Shown: in pieces, positions 1 to 9,704 of the stretch
Layout of the letters: each line of letters opens with the position of its first letter
Numbering within the stretch: position 1 is the first letter of the stretch
NCBI RefSeq assembly: GCF_012927445.1
Contig: NZ_JABBPD010000001.1
Span: 248,001 to 312,000, forward strand
Length of the DNA stretch: 64,000 nucleotides
Source: Rhodoferax sp.
GTDB taxonomy: Bacteria > Pseudomonadota > Gammaproteobacteria > Burkholderiales > Burkholderiaceae_C
Reading direction: 5' to 3'
Made by a program: the position numbers and the translations under genes
Notes under the pieces: model-generated
Database searches by the model: none
The model's input: only the letters and a program-made list of their open reading frames with translations
Told to the model about the DNA's origin: nothing

Positions 1-308
1 GCACGTGATGGCGCTGCAATCGCAAGGGTTTGCCCCACGGTGGTTTGGTTATCCGCGCTGAGTTCCGAGGCTACTTGAAACACTTTTCTGATCTCTTCTT
101 CGATCCCGACCATGGCCTGCGACAGGCGCGCCACTGTCTTCCAGTTCGCAAACAACGCATCATTGCCCAAGTTGTAGGGGTTGGTCGCAATTGCGGCATT
201 GACACGTTCGGCATACTGAGTGACTTCATTTTTTAGTTTCAGATCTGCCGCAAAAGCTGCGGCGCCGACTTTTTGAATGGCTGAAAGGGTCGAGCTGGAG
301 AGGGACAT
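1..308 (-). CDS. Unrecognised protein, partial (cut by window start)
   Basis: The reading frame starts at an ATG at 308 and stays open to base 1, so about 102 N-terminal residues are visible and the C-terminus lies outside the window. The N-terminus is MSLSSSTLSAIQKVGAAAFA. The rest is predicted alpha-helical, with no signal peptide, membrane segment or cysteines. I do not recognise a family. Codon use (GC-rich third positions) and the lack of stops suggest a real gene. No strong Shine-Dalgarno sequence precedes the ATG. A phasin lies about 1.6 kb away and this fragment has a similar helical character, but I see no clear phasin motif, so no function is assigned. Confidence 0.5.
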   Translation of the reverse strand, partial: MSLSSSTLSAIQKVGAAAFAADLKLKNEVTQYAERVNAAIATNPYNLGNDALFANWKTVARLSQAMVGIEEEIRKVFQVASELSADNQTTVGQTLAIAAPSR

Positions 309-490
309 GAGTTTGATTCTTTATAGACAATGGAAAAAACGGGAGTCGTGCAGCTTGCCTCAGTGAGGTAAGCGCCCACCATTTAGGGCGAAAACGAAAA
401 GGCAAAGAATCCCGCAAAGGGTATAAATTTTACCCGGGCTGTTTTAACCAGCCGTTAGCGGCACCCAATGCGTCCGCCCGGACCACGGGG

Positions 491-1126
491 TTAAGCGGGA
501 CGACGCATCTTGAACAATTGTTCCGGGCCGATGGAGAAGTAATCGGCAGCGCCGCCGCCACGCAAAATGTGTCCCGCCGCAGCCGTGTCGTAAATACCCT
601 CTTTCAGCAAGGTCTGGGCGATATGCACGGCCACCACCTCGCCCAGCACCAGCCAGGTCGGCACCTTGTCACCATTGACGCCCTGGAGCTGCACGATCTG
701 CGTGCAGCGACATTCAAAAGAAACCGGGCTCTCCCGCACACGAGGCACCACAATGACGCGGGAATCGATTGGCGTCAATCCCGCCAGCTCGAATTCACTG
801 ACTTCGGGCGGCACGGCGGCACAGGTCTGGTTCATGGCCTCGGCCAGCGGACGGGTGACCAGGTTCCAGGTGAACTCACGCGTCTCCTCGATATTGCGCA
901 CCGAGTCCTTGTAGCCAATGCTGGCAAAGCCGACGATGGGCGGCGTGTAGTTGAAGGCATTGAAAAAGCTGTACGGCGCCAGATTGAGGGCACCTGCGGC
1001 ACTGCGAGTTGATATCCAGCCAATCGGACGTGGACCAATGATGGCATTGAACGGGTCGTGCGGCAGGCCGTGGCCGTTGCGCGGTTCGTAGAAGTAAACG
1101 GTGTCTTGCACAACAGGCAGCTTCAA
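491..1126 (-). CDS. Flavin reductase-like FMN-binding protein
   Basis: The 211-residue protein matches the flavin reductase-like (FMN-binding split barrel) family. Members bind FMN and either reduce it with NAD(P)H or act as flavoprotein oxidoreductases. Recognisable signatures are the N-terminal HGLPHDPFNAIIGPRPIGWI block and the NLAPYSFFNAFNYTPPIVGF block, which form the FMN-binding barrel. It appears cytoplasmic, with no signal peptide. The longest frame begins with TTG at 1126. A GTG at 1111 (giving MQDTVYFYEPRNGHG) fits the usual family N-terminus better, so the start is uncertain. It is a single gene, divergent from the small membrane protein at 1458. The substrate cannot be told from sequence. 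Confidence 0.85.
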   Translation of the reverse strand: MKLPVVQDTVYFYEPRNGHGLPHDPFNAIIGPRPIGWISTRSAAGALNLAPYSFFNAFNYTPPIVGFASIGYKDSVRNIEETREFTWNLVTRPLAEAMNQTCAAVPPEVSEFELAGLTPIDSRVIVVPRVRESPVSFECRCTQIVQLQGVNGDKVPTWLVLGEVVAVHIAQTLLKEGIYDTAAAGHILRGGGAADYFSIGPEQLFKMRRPA

Positions 1127-1457
1127 AGTGAATCAGGAGTCTGAGGATACCTGTTGCCGCCGTCGCAAACTTAACCAGCGGTGCCGACACATCCTCTTTG
1201 CCAGACAAATCTCAGAACCTGTATGGATACAGGGTACGGTCATTATCGGGTTACATCCCTACCGCCCGTACACTAATCCATGTGTCTGGAGGTTCATCCA
1301 TTGGGACGAGTGCCGCTCAAATCCAGAAAATTCACCGCGGAGCAAGTCAGTGGTTATTTTTCTGCTGTTGCCCCATTCACGCCATCGGCAATGCTGTACC
1401 GCAGCATTTTCGGAGGCGAGTCCTTCCGCAACGATCAAAATTTTGAAAGATTCACTT
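1127..1457. other. Intergenic region between divergent genes (331 bp)
   Basis: This gap separates the flavin reductase gene (minus) from the small membrane protein gene (plus) and should hold both promoters. Short frames cross it, but none resembles a protein I know. The only clear structure is a perfect palindrome at 1218-1233, listed separately. No RNA gene or terminator was recognised. Confidence 0.5.
1218..1233. promoter_or_regulatory. Palindrome, possible operator
   Basis: A perfect inverted repeat, CCTGTAT-GG-ATACAGG, lies in the divergent intergenic region about 90 bp upstream of the flavin reductase start. Seven-base arms with a two-base centre suit a dimeric repressor. It resembles a LexA box (CTGT/ACAG ends), but the spacing is two bases too short for the usual CTGT-N8-ACAG. 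The regulator is unknown. Confidence 0.3.
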
Positions 1458-1868
1458 ATGGCAATTGGCTGGCTTGCGGCCCTGAAAATTATTCCGTGGT
1501 CCGACGTCATCAGCAACGCGCCGCTAGTCGCGGATGGGGCGAAGAAGCTGTGGAAGGCTGTCGCCAAAAAACCAGCTCCCTCAGCGCTTGAAGCGGCGGG
1601 GTCTCAAGCAGTCTTGTCGTCGGAGGGGTTGGCTATCGCCGCTATCGCAGAGCGCATCGTCAAAATGGAGGTGGCCGTGTCGGACTTGCACGCTCAAATG
1701 GTCGCCTCTTCAGAACTCATCAAGGCGCTCGCTGAACAAAACGCTCAACTCATCAATCGCGTGGAAACCAATCGAGTGCGCATGCTCTGGCTGGCTGCCA
1801 TCACGGTGGTGACGGCAATCACCGCGGTAGGCTGCTTGGTGTTAGCGGTAACGCGCTACAGCGCCTAA
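1458..1868 (+). CDS. Small coiled-coil protein with C-terminal membrane anchor, function unknown
   Basis: The ATG at 1458 gives 136 residues. The frame stays open further upstream to 1101, but that part has no family resemblance and overlaps the promoter region. Residues about 60-105 form a predicted amphipathic coiled coil, and residues 109-131 (MLWLAAITVVTAITAVGCLV onward) are one strong transmembrane helix close to the C-terminus. The short N-terminal part, MAIGWLAALKIIPWSDVI, is also hydrophobic. This is the layout of a tail-anchored inner-membrane protein. I do not recognise the family and the neighbours give no functional clue. It is probably monocistronic. Confidence 0.6.
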   Translation: MAIGWLAALKIIPWSDVISNAPLVADGAKKLWKAVAKKPAPSALEAAGSQAVLSSEGLAIAAIAERIVKMEVAVSDLHAQMVASSELIKALAEQNAQLINRVETNRVRMLWLAAITVVTAITAVGCLVLAVTRYSA

Positions 1869-1910
1869 AGTTCCGGCCGGAGAGATAGGCCAAGCATTCC
1901 AGATTTTGGC

Positions 1911-2351
1911 TTATTCGATCAAGTTCCGCAGGGCCTTGGCATCATTTTTGAAATCTGCAAAAGTGCCCTCGGTTCCAGCAGGGGCGCTTTGAATAACGTT
2001 TTCCACAACATCTGAAAAAACCGTTTGCGCTTCAGCCAACTCAACTTTGAAGTCTTTGGCCAAGTCGGCAACCGTTCGCTTCTCGATAGAAAACAGCCGA
2101 TTGAAATAGTCAATCGAATTCACAGTCAACGCCTGAAACATGCCCGCTTGCAAGGCCATCAGTTCGTTGGCGTCTTTGGCGGCCAAAAACGCTTGACTGC
2201 GACCAAAGGACTCCCCCAATACGGTTTTGCAAGCAGCCATATTCAAATGAATTAACTTTTCAAATTTGGCAGTCGCGCGGGTCGCCCATCCCTCCAACTC
2301 TCGCGCATCAGCTTTGTTAGCGGCCATGAGTCGTTCAAAGATGTCAGTCAT
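1911..2351 (-). CDS. Phasin family protein (PHA granule-associated)
   Basis: This 146-residue, almost entirely alpha-helical protein matches the phasin family. Phasins coat polyhydroxyalkanoate granules, limit granule coalescence and influence synthase activity in the cytoplasm. Visible family traits are the length, the amphipathic helices, and blocks such as ELMALQAGMFQALTVNSIDYFNRLF followed by an alanine- and valine-rich C-terminus; there is no membrane segment. The ATG at 2351 has a good Shine-Dalgarno sequence (AGGA, 8 bases upstream). No PHA synthase or depolymerase lies nearby, so the gene is a stand-alone phasin, as is common in Burkholderiales. Confidence 0.88.
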   Translation of the reverse strand: MTDIFERLMAANKADARELEGWATRATAKFEKLIHLNMAACKTVLGESFGRSQAFLAAKDANELMALQAGMFQALTVNSIDYFNRLFSIEKRTVADLAKDFKVELAEAQTVFSDVVENVIQSAPAGTEGTFADFKNDAKALRNLIE

Positions 2352-2583
2352 TTTAATTTCCTGTCACAAGTCAATTCCAACAACTCAGTCGAACCTCTTG
2401 ATTGGGTCCGTCAACTTCGATTTATGAAAAATAGCATTTGATTCAGCAACTCAATTCAGGTTATTGAGATTTCGCAAGAAGCAGGTAATATTTTTCAATT
2501 TTTCGAAAGAGAAAATTGACGATCTAAGTACCCCATAAGGCTTGCCAATCAGACCCGCTGCAGGAATTATTTTCGGAAGCCGC

Positions 2584-4308
2584 TTATTTTTTACCCTCGA
2601 AAAGCCGGACCCGGTTGCCCCCTTCTTCCTTGGAAAGATACATGGCGGTATCAGCACTCCGCGCGAGCGTCAACTCGTCGCTGCCATGCTCCGGATAAAT
2701 CGCTGCCCCGATACTGGCTGAAATATGGATATGCCGGCCGTCGAGTTCAAAAGGCTGGTTCAGGGTCTTGCAGATTTTTTCCGCAACCACCAGCGCATCC
2801 TGTTCTTCCTCGACATGGGTCAGCAACACGACAAACTCATCGCCTCCCAAGCGGCCCACCGTATCAACGTTACGCACACAGTCTTCCATTCGTTGTGCGG
2901 CAGCCATCAGCAGCAAATCGCCAACGTGATGACCGTAGGTATCGTTGATGGCCTTGAACTCGTCCAGATCGACAAACAACAAGGCCATGCGCGTCTGATC
3001 GCGCCGGGCCTGCGAGACAGCCTGCTGCAGCCGGTCGTCAAACAGGGCGCGATTAGGCAGACCGGTCAGCGAATCATGCTGTGCCAGATGCTTGAGGGCT
3101 TGTCGACTCTCATTTAACTCACGCAAGTTCGCAACAATGGTGACTTGCATGTCGTTCAGACTGCGCGCAAGCAGCCCGATTTCATCCTTGCGGGCAGAGG
3201 ACAGTTCACTGACCACCTGTTCTTTTGAAAATAGTCCAACCGCATGCACCATGCTGCGCAAGGAGCCGGTCACGACCCGCGAAACCAGCGCAGCCAGCAG
3301 CACGGCCAGCACGCCGAGCACCACAATCATTTGAATCGTGGTCCAACCCAGTTTTTTGGCTTCCCGAACCACATTTTCCAGGGGCTGCGACAGGCCCAGA
3401 ATCACAAAACGTTGATCGATTGATCCAGCAAAAGGCAGGCGAACAAACGCAGCCACGAGGCCATGGTTGGCTTGCTGCTCAACTTCGACATTGGTCACCA
3501 CACTGCCACTCTTGCCGGTGATCAAGGCCGTCACCGGTTCAAAAAACTCCTGAATGAAGACTCTGCGACCCTGCTCAAAACCAAAGGCCTGCGCAGGATT
3601 GGGATGGATCAAATAATCCCCCCAATGGTTGCTCAAATACAGCTGGTAGGCATTCGGCAGGTCAGATTTCAGGCGATCAAACAGGCCGTTCAGATCAAGG
3701 TTGATCACGATCAGCCCCAGCACTTTGCCGTCTTGGGCAACGACGGGCGTGGCAACGCGCACGGTCGGTTTGTGCAAGCCGGAATGAGCCCCCTCTTCGT
3801 GGTTAATGGTGATGTCGGACAAATAAACCTGTCCCCGACCCAGTTGCAAGGTGCTGAACACATAGGGGTAATGTGCTTTTTCTTGCAAATCGGCCGCCTG
3901 CACGCGCACCAATCGGTCGCCGTCCCGATCAACGCGAACCAGCTCCAGACCGTGCGCACCGGCGCCAATCAAACGAATCTGGAAGTACTGGGGATTGACC
4001 GCCAACATCGCAGCAAAGGTATCGGCCAGCAGTTCTTTGTCACGGTCAGCCGTCACACCCATCGGAAAACTGGCAACGGCAGAGGTCGTCGAGAGCTTGG
4101 CCAAGAGCAAGGTGTCACCCGATATTTCATCGATGCTGGACTGAAAATTCCGGCCCAGCACCTGGGTCGCCGTGAGTAAATCACGTTGCGCCGCACTCAA
4201 CAGCATGGCCCGGCTGCTGGCGTAAGAATAGTAGCCCACGATGCTCATCGCCACGATGCCGAAAGTGGCGAGCAAAAGCCCCAACTTGAAACCAATGCCG
4301 TATCGCAT
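2584..4308 (-). CDS. Membrane diguanylate cyclase with periplasmic Cache-type sensor, HAMP and GGDEF
   Basis: The 574-residue protein should make cyclic di-GMP from two GTP in response to a periplasmic signal. Order of parts: transmembrane helix about 8-28, periplasmic double-Cache-like domain about 40-310, second transmembrane helix about 325-347, HAMP about 348-400, GGDEF domain about 410-570. The active-site GGDEF is intact at 488-492, with the metal-binding FVDLDEFK block before it. The inhibitory I-site RxxD (RNVD, 479-482) is exactly five residues upstream, so product feedback is expected. There is no EAL domain. The start lies three bases after the stop of the periplasmic binding protein gene, so the two are almost certainly co-transcribed and may form one sensory unit. 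Confidence 0.93.
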   Translation of the reverse strand: MRYGIGFKLGLLLATFGIVAMSIVGYYSYASSRAMLLSAAQRDLLTATQVLGRNFQSSIDEISGDTLLLAKLSTTSAVASFPMGVTADRDKELLADTFAAMLAVNPQYFQIRLIGAGAHGLELVRVDRDGDRLVRVQAADLQEKAHYPYVFSTLQLGRGQVYLSDITINHEEGAHSGLHKPTVRVATPVVAQDGKVLGLIVINLDLNGLFDRLKSDLPNAYQLYLSNHWGDYLIHPNPAQAFGFEQGRRVFIQEFFEPVTALITGKSGSVVTNVEVEQQANHGLVAAFVRLPFAGSIDQRFVILGLSQPLENVVREAKKLGWTTIQMIVVLGVLAVLLAALVSRVVTGSLRSMVHAVGLFSKEQVVSELSSARKDEIGLLARSLNDMQVTIVANLRELNESRQALKHLAQHDSLTGLPNRALFDDRLQQAVSQARRDQTRMALLFVDLDEFKAINDTYGHHVGDLLLMAAAQRMEDCVRNVDTVGRLGGDEFVVLLTHVEEEQDALVVAEKICKTLNQPFELDGRHIHISASIGAAIYPEHGSDELTLARSADTAMYLSKEEGGNRVRLFEGKK

Positions 4309-4311
4309 AGG

Positions 4312-5337
4312 CTAAAACCGTCCCGGTAAATCGCCAGAAATAATGCGCGCCCACAGGGCGGCCCGGCGCTTGTCATCTTCCACCGGTTCGAGCCAGATGA
4401 TTTTGTCCGTTTCCCGGGTGGCGGTGTCCGCCTCAATCGTGTTCGAGAGGCCCTGCCGACGGGTCAATTCTCGACTCACCGTGATGTCCAGCATGTAGTT
4501 AATCCAGCGCTCCGCCAGGTTTTTGTTTTTGACCCCGCGCGTAATCGCCCAGCAGTCCAGCCAGGCCAGCGCGCCCTCTTGGGGAATGACATAACCGACA
4601 TCCGCGCCCGCGTCCTGCAAGAGCTTGAGTTGTTGCCGTCCGTAATTGGCAAACAACAGTGCCGCGGTTTGAGTGCGAAACAATTCAACCGATTCTTCTG
4701 GCAAGGTGTAGAAAGTCAGCACATTACGGCGTAAGGCAATAAGGTGATCGACCACGGATTTGACATTTTTATCTTCAATCCGGAACGGCTTGCCGCCCAG
4801 CGCCAGCGAGGCAATCGAAAAGTTGTGACTGCTGTCATTGAAGGCGAGTACCCGCCCCTGGTACCTGGGATCCCACATCACCGCGATCGACGTCGGCGCT
4901 TCCTTGAACTGCTTGCGGTCAAATATCAGCCCCATCTCCGAATACGTATAGGGAACGGCATACACCTCACCCAACTGCGTGATCCCAGGAATGTTCTTGG
5001 CATTGCGAAAGCGGGGTAACTGGTTCGCCGTATTGGGAATATTGGCGAGTCGCAGCGGCACGATGAGCTTCTCGTCCAGGTAATGCTGCAACTCGGCGGT
5101 GTTGGCGGCAAACACATCAAAATCATCACCGTGGTTGGCGCTGATTTTTTGCCGCAAGACCTCATCCGAACTGATGTAGCTGACTTCGACGCGCACGTCG
5201 TATTTTTTCTCAAACGCCTTGACCAGATCGCTATCGGCGTAGCCGGGCCATGTCAGCACGCGCAAAGTTTCCACCGCCTGGCTTGGCAAACTCAAGGTCA
5301 GACTGACGATGAGGCATGTCAAAAGGCGGAGGATCAT
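4312..5337 (-). CDS. Periplasmic binding protein, spermidine/putrescine (PotD/NspS) type
   Basis: This 341-residue protein has a Sec signal peptide (about residues 1-22, ending SQA) and the fold signature of polyamine-type extracellular solute-binding proteins: ETLRVLTWPGYADSDLVKAF, then DDFDVFAANTAELQHYLDE and NIPNT. PotD-type proteins bind polyamines in the periplasm. No permease or ATPase gene is nearby. The only partner is the GGDEF protein starting three bases downstream, which recalls the Vibrio NspS/MbaA arrangement, where an NspS binding protein signals polyamine levels to a cyclic-di-GMP enzyme. A sensing role is therefore inferred, not shown. serS ends six bases upstream of the start, so all three may share a transcript. 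Confidence 0.88.
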   Translation of the reverse strand: MILRLLTCLIVSLTLSLPSQAVETLRVLTWPGYADSDLVKAFEKKYDVRVEVSYISSDEVLRQKISANHGDDFDVFAANTAELQHYLDEKLIVPLRLANIPNTANQLPRFRNAKNIPGITQLGEVYAVPYTYSEMGLIFDRKQFKEAPTSIAVMWDPRYQGRVLAFNDSSHNFSIASLALGGKPFRIEDKNVKSVVDHLIALRRNVLTFYTLPEESVELFRTQTAALLFANYGRQQLKLLQDAGADVGYVIPQEGALAWLDCWAITRGVKNKNLAERWINYMLDITVSRELTRRQGLSNTIEADTATRETDKIIWLEPVEDDKRRAALWARIISGDLPGRF

Positions 5338-5343
5338 GGCAGG

Positions 5344-6786
<1,443 letters not shown>

Positions 6787-6800
6787 TTATATAAGAAATA

Positions 6801-6851
6801 AGGCTGTAGCGCCCTAGTTTATTGCGTAAGCAGCTATTTATTCAATAGCAA
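6801..6851. repeat. Dispersed short palindromic repeat, copy A (intergenic)
   Basis: This roughly 50-bp element lies between ispH and serS. It shares with copies B-F the order: a CTAGCCC-like block, a short spacer, GCGC/GCGT-AAGCAGCTA, then an AT-rich arm with its complement (TTCAATAGC). This copy is degenerate. Intergenic repeats of this form are familiar to me from Comamonadaceae genomes. Confidence 0.6.
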
Positions 6852-7811
6852 TTAGTCGATCAGCTTCAAGCCCTTGGGCAACGGGAACTTCACCGTTTCC
6901 TCGATGCCCGCCATCTTGCGCACCGACACCGCGCCCAGCGCCTTGATGCGGTCAATCACCTGCTGCACCAAAATCTCGGGGGCCGAAGCTCCGGCGGTCA
7001 AACCGACCCGCTGGCGGCCCTCAAACCACAGCGCCTGCAACTCGTCCGCGCTGTCCACCATGTAACTCTCGGTGCCCAACTTGCGCGCCAACTCGGCCAG
7101 GCGGTTGCTGTTGGAACTGGTCGGACTGCCCACCACGATCAGCACATCCACCTGCGGGCTCATGACTTTCACGGCATCCTGCCGGTTTTGCGTGGCGTAG
7201 CAAATATCCTGCTGTTTGGGTTGGCGTGCATTGGGGAAACGCAACTTGATGGCCGCCGCAATCTCGGCCGCGTCGTCCACGCTGAGGGTGGTTTGCGTCA
7301 CCACCGCCAACAGTTCGGTCTGGGCCGGCTGCACGCGCGCCACATCGGCGACGTCTTCCACCAGATGAATGCCGCTCTCCAGCTGACCCATGGTGCCTTC
7401 GACTTCGGGGTGCCCTTTGTGGCCGATCATGATGAACTCGTAGCCTTCCTTGTGCAGCTTGGCGACCTCCACATGCACTTTGGTCACCAGCGGGCAGGTG
7501 GCATCAAAAATCTGGAAGCCGCGGGCGGCCGCTTCTTCCTGCACCGCCCGGCTCACGCCATGAGCCGAGAAAATGAGCGTAGCCCCTGCCGGTACGTCAT
7601 CCAGCGCTTCAATAAAGATAGCACCTTTGGCCTTCAGGTCATTCACCACATAGGTGTTGTGCACGATTTCATGCCGCACATAAATCGGCGCGCCAAACTT
7701 TTGCAAGGCCCGCTCGACGATCTCGATGGCCCGGTCCACCCCGGCGCAAAAGCCGCGCGGCTCCGCCAGCAGGATTTCCTGGGGGGCCGAAGTGATGGCG
7801 GCTGCGTTCAC
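6852..7811 (-). CDS. ispH: 4-hydroxy-3-methylbut-2-enyl diphosphate reductase
   Basis: The last enzyme of the MEP isoprenoid pathway; it reduces HMBPP to IPP and DMAPP with a [4Fe-4S] cluster in the cytoplasm. The 319 residues show the three cluster cysteines in [22 protein letters not shown] and [10 protein letters not shown], plus the SNSNRL and GASAPE substrate-binding blocks. The start is a GTG at 7811 that overlaps the stop of the FKBP gene (GTGA), so translational coupling is likely. The pairing of ispH (lytB) with an SlpA-type FKBP isomerase is common in proteobacteria, which supports both calls. Confidence 0.97.
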   Translation of the reverse strand: MNAAAITSAPQEILLAEPRGFCAGVDRAIEIVERALQKFGAPIYVRHEIVHNTYVVNDLKAKGAIFIEALDDVPAGATLIFSAHGVSRAVQEEAAARGFQIFDATCPLVTKVHVEVAKLHKEGYEFIMIGHKGHPEVEGTMGQLESGIHLVEDVADVARVQPAQTELLAVVTQTTLSVDDAAEIAAAIKLRFPNARQPKQQDICYATQNRQDAVKVMSPQVDVLIVVGSPTSSNSNRLAELARKLGTESYMVDSADELQALWFEGRQRVGLTAGASAPEILVQQVIDRIKALGAVSVRKMAGIEETVKFPLPKGLKLID

Positions 7812-8272
7812 AGAATACCAATCACTTGCACTTCAAACGTCACCGGCTGGCCGGCCAGCGGATGGTTGAAATCAAACAGCACGGCGTCACCTTTTTCGTC
7901 GCTTCGGAGTTGCTGCACCGAGCCGGCAAACTGACCCTTGCCGTCCGGCGTGGGGAACTGCACCACATCGCCCACGTCGTACTGCGCATCGGCATCGCCC
8001 ATGTCCGTGAGCACTTTGCGGTCCAGCCACTGCAGCATGTCGGGGTTGCGCTCGCCAAAGGCCGCGCCGGATGCCAGTTCAAAGGTGGCGCGACTGCCCT
8101 CCGCCAGGCCCAGCAAATGAGCCTCGACGGCGGGCGCCAACTCGCCATTGCCCAAGGTGAGCGTGGCGGGTTTGCCCTCAAAGGTGTTGATCACATCCCC
8201 CGCCGGACCGGCCATGCGGTAATGCAGCGTGAGAAAAGAACCGGGTTGAACAGTGGCAAGCGTGGCGGTCAT
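7808..8272 (-). CDS. FKBP-type peptidyl-prolyl cis-trans isomerase, SlpA/SlyD-like
   Basis: Starting at the ATG at 8272 ([20 protein letters not shown]), the 154-residue protein has the SlpA-type FKBP arrangement: a split FKBP domain with an inserted chaperone flap. Typical pieces are [32 protein letters not shown] and the C-terminal [17 protein letters not shown]. It should catalyse proline isomerisation and act as a cytoplasmic folding helper. The frame stays open far upstream of 8272, but that part covers the radC promoter and coding region on the other strand and is not real. It overlaps ispH by four bases and is divergent from radC. Confidence 0.92.
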   Translation of the reverse strand: MTATLATVQPGSFLTLHYRMAGPAGDVINTFEGKPATLTLGNGELAPAVEAHLLGLAEGSRATFELASGAAFGERNPDMLQWLDRKVLTDMGDADAQYDVGDVVQFPTPDGKGQFAGSVQQLRSDEKGDAVLFDFNHPLAGQPVTFEVQVIGIL

Positions 8273-8342
8273 AAAAGTCCTGGATAAAAGTCTGACAGAC
8301 ATTTTGGCGAATAAACTGATCTCCATTCTAAAAGCCCTGCTC

Positions 8343-9044
8343 ATGCCCCTCAAAGACCTTCCCCCTGATGCGCGTCCGCGCGAAAAGCTGCTGGCGCGCG
8401 GCCCCGGTGCCCTGAGCGACGTCGAGCTGCTGGCGATCCTGCTGCGCACCGGCATCCAGGGCAAGGGCGTGCTGCAAATGGCGCAAGAACTGCTGCAACT
8501 CAAGACCAGCAGCAACGAGCATGACGGGTTTGACGGCATCGCCGGCCTGCTGCATGCCACCTCTGACGACCTCAAGCGCATCAAAGGGCTGGGGCCAGCC
8601 AAACGGGCCGAGATCGTGGCGGTGCTGGAGTTGTCGCGCCGGGCGCTGGCGCAGCAGCTCAAGGAGCGCACCGTGTTTGCCACGCCGGATGCCGTCAAAC
8701 ATTACCTGCAGCTGCACCTGGCGGCCAAACCGCATGAAGTGTTTGCCGTGCTGTTCCTCGACGTGCAAAACCGGCTGCTGGCGATGGAAGAACTTTTTCG
8801 GGGAACATTGACCCAAACCAGCGTTTACCCGCGCGAAGTGGTGCTGCGCGCCCTGCACCACCAGGCGGCGGCCGTGGTGCTGGCGCATAACCACCCGAGC
8901 GGTACGGTGCAACCCTCGCGGGCCGACGAGGTGCTGACGCAGACCCTGAAAACGACACTGGCGCTGATTGATGTGCGGGTGCTGGACCATGTGATCGTGG
9001 CGCCCGGCGAAGCCCTCTCCATGGCGGAACGAGGTTTTCTATGA
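8343..9044 (+). CDS. radC: RadC family JAB/MPN-domain protein (UPF0758)
   Basis: The ATG at 8343 gives [20 protein letters not shown], the normal RadC N-terminus; the longer upstream frame has no similarity. The 233 residues comprise a helix-hairpin-helix part ([21 protein letters not shown]) and a C-terminal JAB1/MPN metal-binding domain with the conserved HNHPSG followed by PSRADEVLT. RadC was once linked to DNA repair in E. coli, but that role was withdrawn; its biochemical activity is not settled. The smr gene begins inside its stop codon (ATGA), so the two are probably translationally coupled. Confidence 0.95.
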   Translation: MPLKDLPPDARPREKLLARGPGALSDVELLAILLRTGIQGKGVLQMAQELLQLKTSSNEHDGFDGIAGLLHATSDDLKRIKGLGPAKRAEIVAVLELSRRALAQQLKERTVFATPDAVKHYLQLHLAAKPHEVFAVLFLDVQNRLLAMEELFRGTLTQTSVYPREVVLRALHHQAAAVVLAHNHPSGTVQPSRADEVLTQTLKTTLALIDVRVLDHVIVAPGEALSMAERGFL

Positions 9045-9697
9045 GCAACAAGCCGGTAACGGTCAAGAGCTTGGCCGATCTGAAACTGGTCAAGCGCGAA
9101 ATTGAAGCCCAAGCGCAGCACCAGGCGGCGCTGGCGGCCGAGTTGGCCCGTGCCCGGCTTCAGGCCGTCAGTGAAAAAAATCTATTCATTCAGGCCGCTG
9201 GCGTGGTCAAGCCCTTGCCAGACAAGCGCCGCGTGCTATTAAAAAAAGAGCCCCCTGCGCCGCGCCCGATGCAATACGAACAGGATGAGAAAGCGGTGCT
9301 GATTGAGGCGATCAGCGACGAATTTGATGTTGGCACCCTGCTGGATGTGGACGATCTGTTGAGTTTTCGCCGCCCCGGCATCGGGCCCGATGTCACCCGC
9401 AAGCTGCGCCGCGGGGACTGGTCGATCCAGCGCCAGCTCGACCTGCATGGCCTGCGCCGGGACGAGGCCCGCGAGCAGCTTAGCTTTTTCATCCGCGAAG
9501 CGCACAAACATGGCATTCGCTGTGTGCGCGTGGTGCACGGCAAAGGGCTGGGCTCACCGGGCAAAGCGCCGGTGCTGAAAAGCCGGGTCCATAGCTGGCT
9601 GGTGCAAAAACAGGAGGTGCTGGCCTTTGTGCAGGCCAAACCCGCGGATGGCGGCGGCGGCGCGCTGGTGGTGCTGTTGATGGCGTCGCGCGGCTGA
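9041..9697 (+). CDS. Smr domain protein (SmrA-like endonuclease)
   Basis: This 218-residue protein has an N-terminal helical/coiled region (about 1-60) and a C-terminal Smr domain (about 125-215). The domain shows the LDLHGL motif in [13 protein letters not shown] and the [19 protein letters not shown] block, which includes the conserved HGKG and the loop that contacts nucleic acid. Smr domains bind and nick branched DNA, or cleave RNA in other branches of the family; stand-alone members like this are usually called SmrA. The start overlaps the radC stop by four bases. No cofactor or membrane segments are visible. Confidence 0.92.
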   Translation: MSNKPVTVKSLADLKLVKREIEAQAQHQAALAAELARARLQAVSEKNLFIQAAGVVKPLPDKRRVLLKKEPPAPRPMQYEQDEKAVLIEAISDEFDVGTLLDVDDLLSFRRPGIGPDVTRKLRRGDWSIQRQLDLHGLRRDEAREQLSFFIREAHKHGIRCVRVVHGKGLGSPGKAPVLKSRVHSWLVQKQEVLAFVQAKPADGGGGALVVLLMASRG

Positions 9698-9704
9698 ACG
9701 AACG

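Noticed and set aside
1218..1233. LexA/SOS box
   Set aside because: The spacing is CTGT-N6-ACAG, not N8, and no SOS gene is adjacent.
8273..8698. N-terminal extension of the FKBP gene
   Set aside because: It runs antisense through radC and its promoter; the FKBP family start is the ATG at 8272.
9230..9262. Further repeat copy in smr (GTGCTATTAAAAAAAGAGCC)
   Set aside because: It shares only the AT-rich arm and lacks the CTAGCCC and AAGCAGCTA blocks in the right order.
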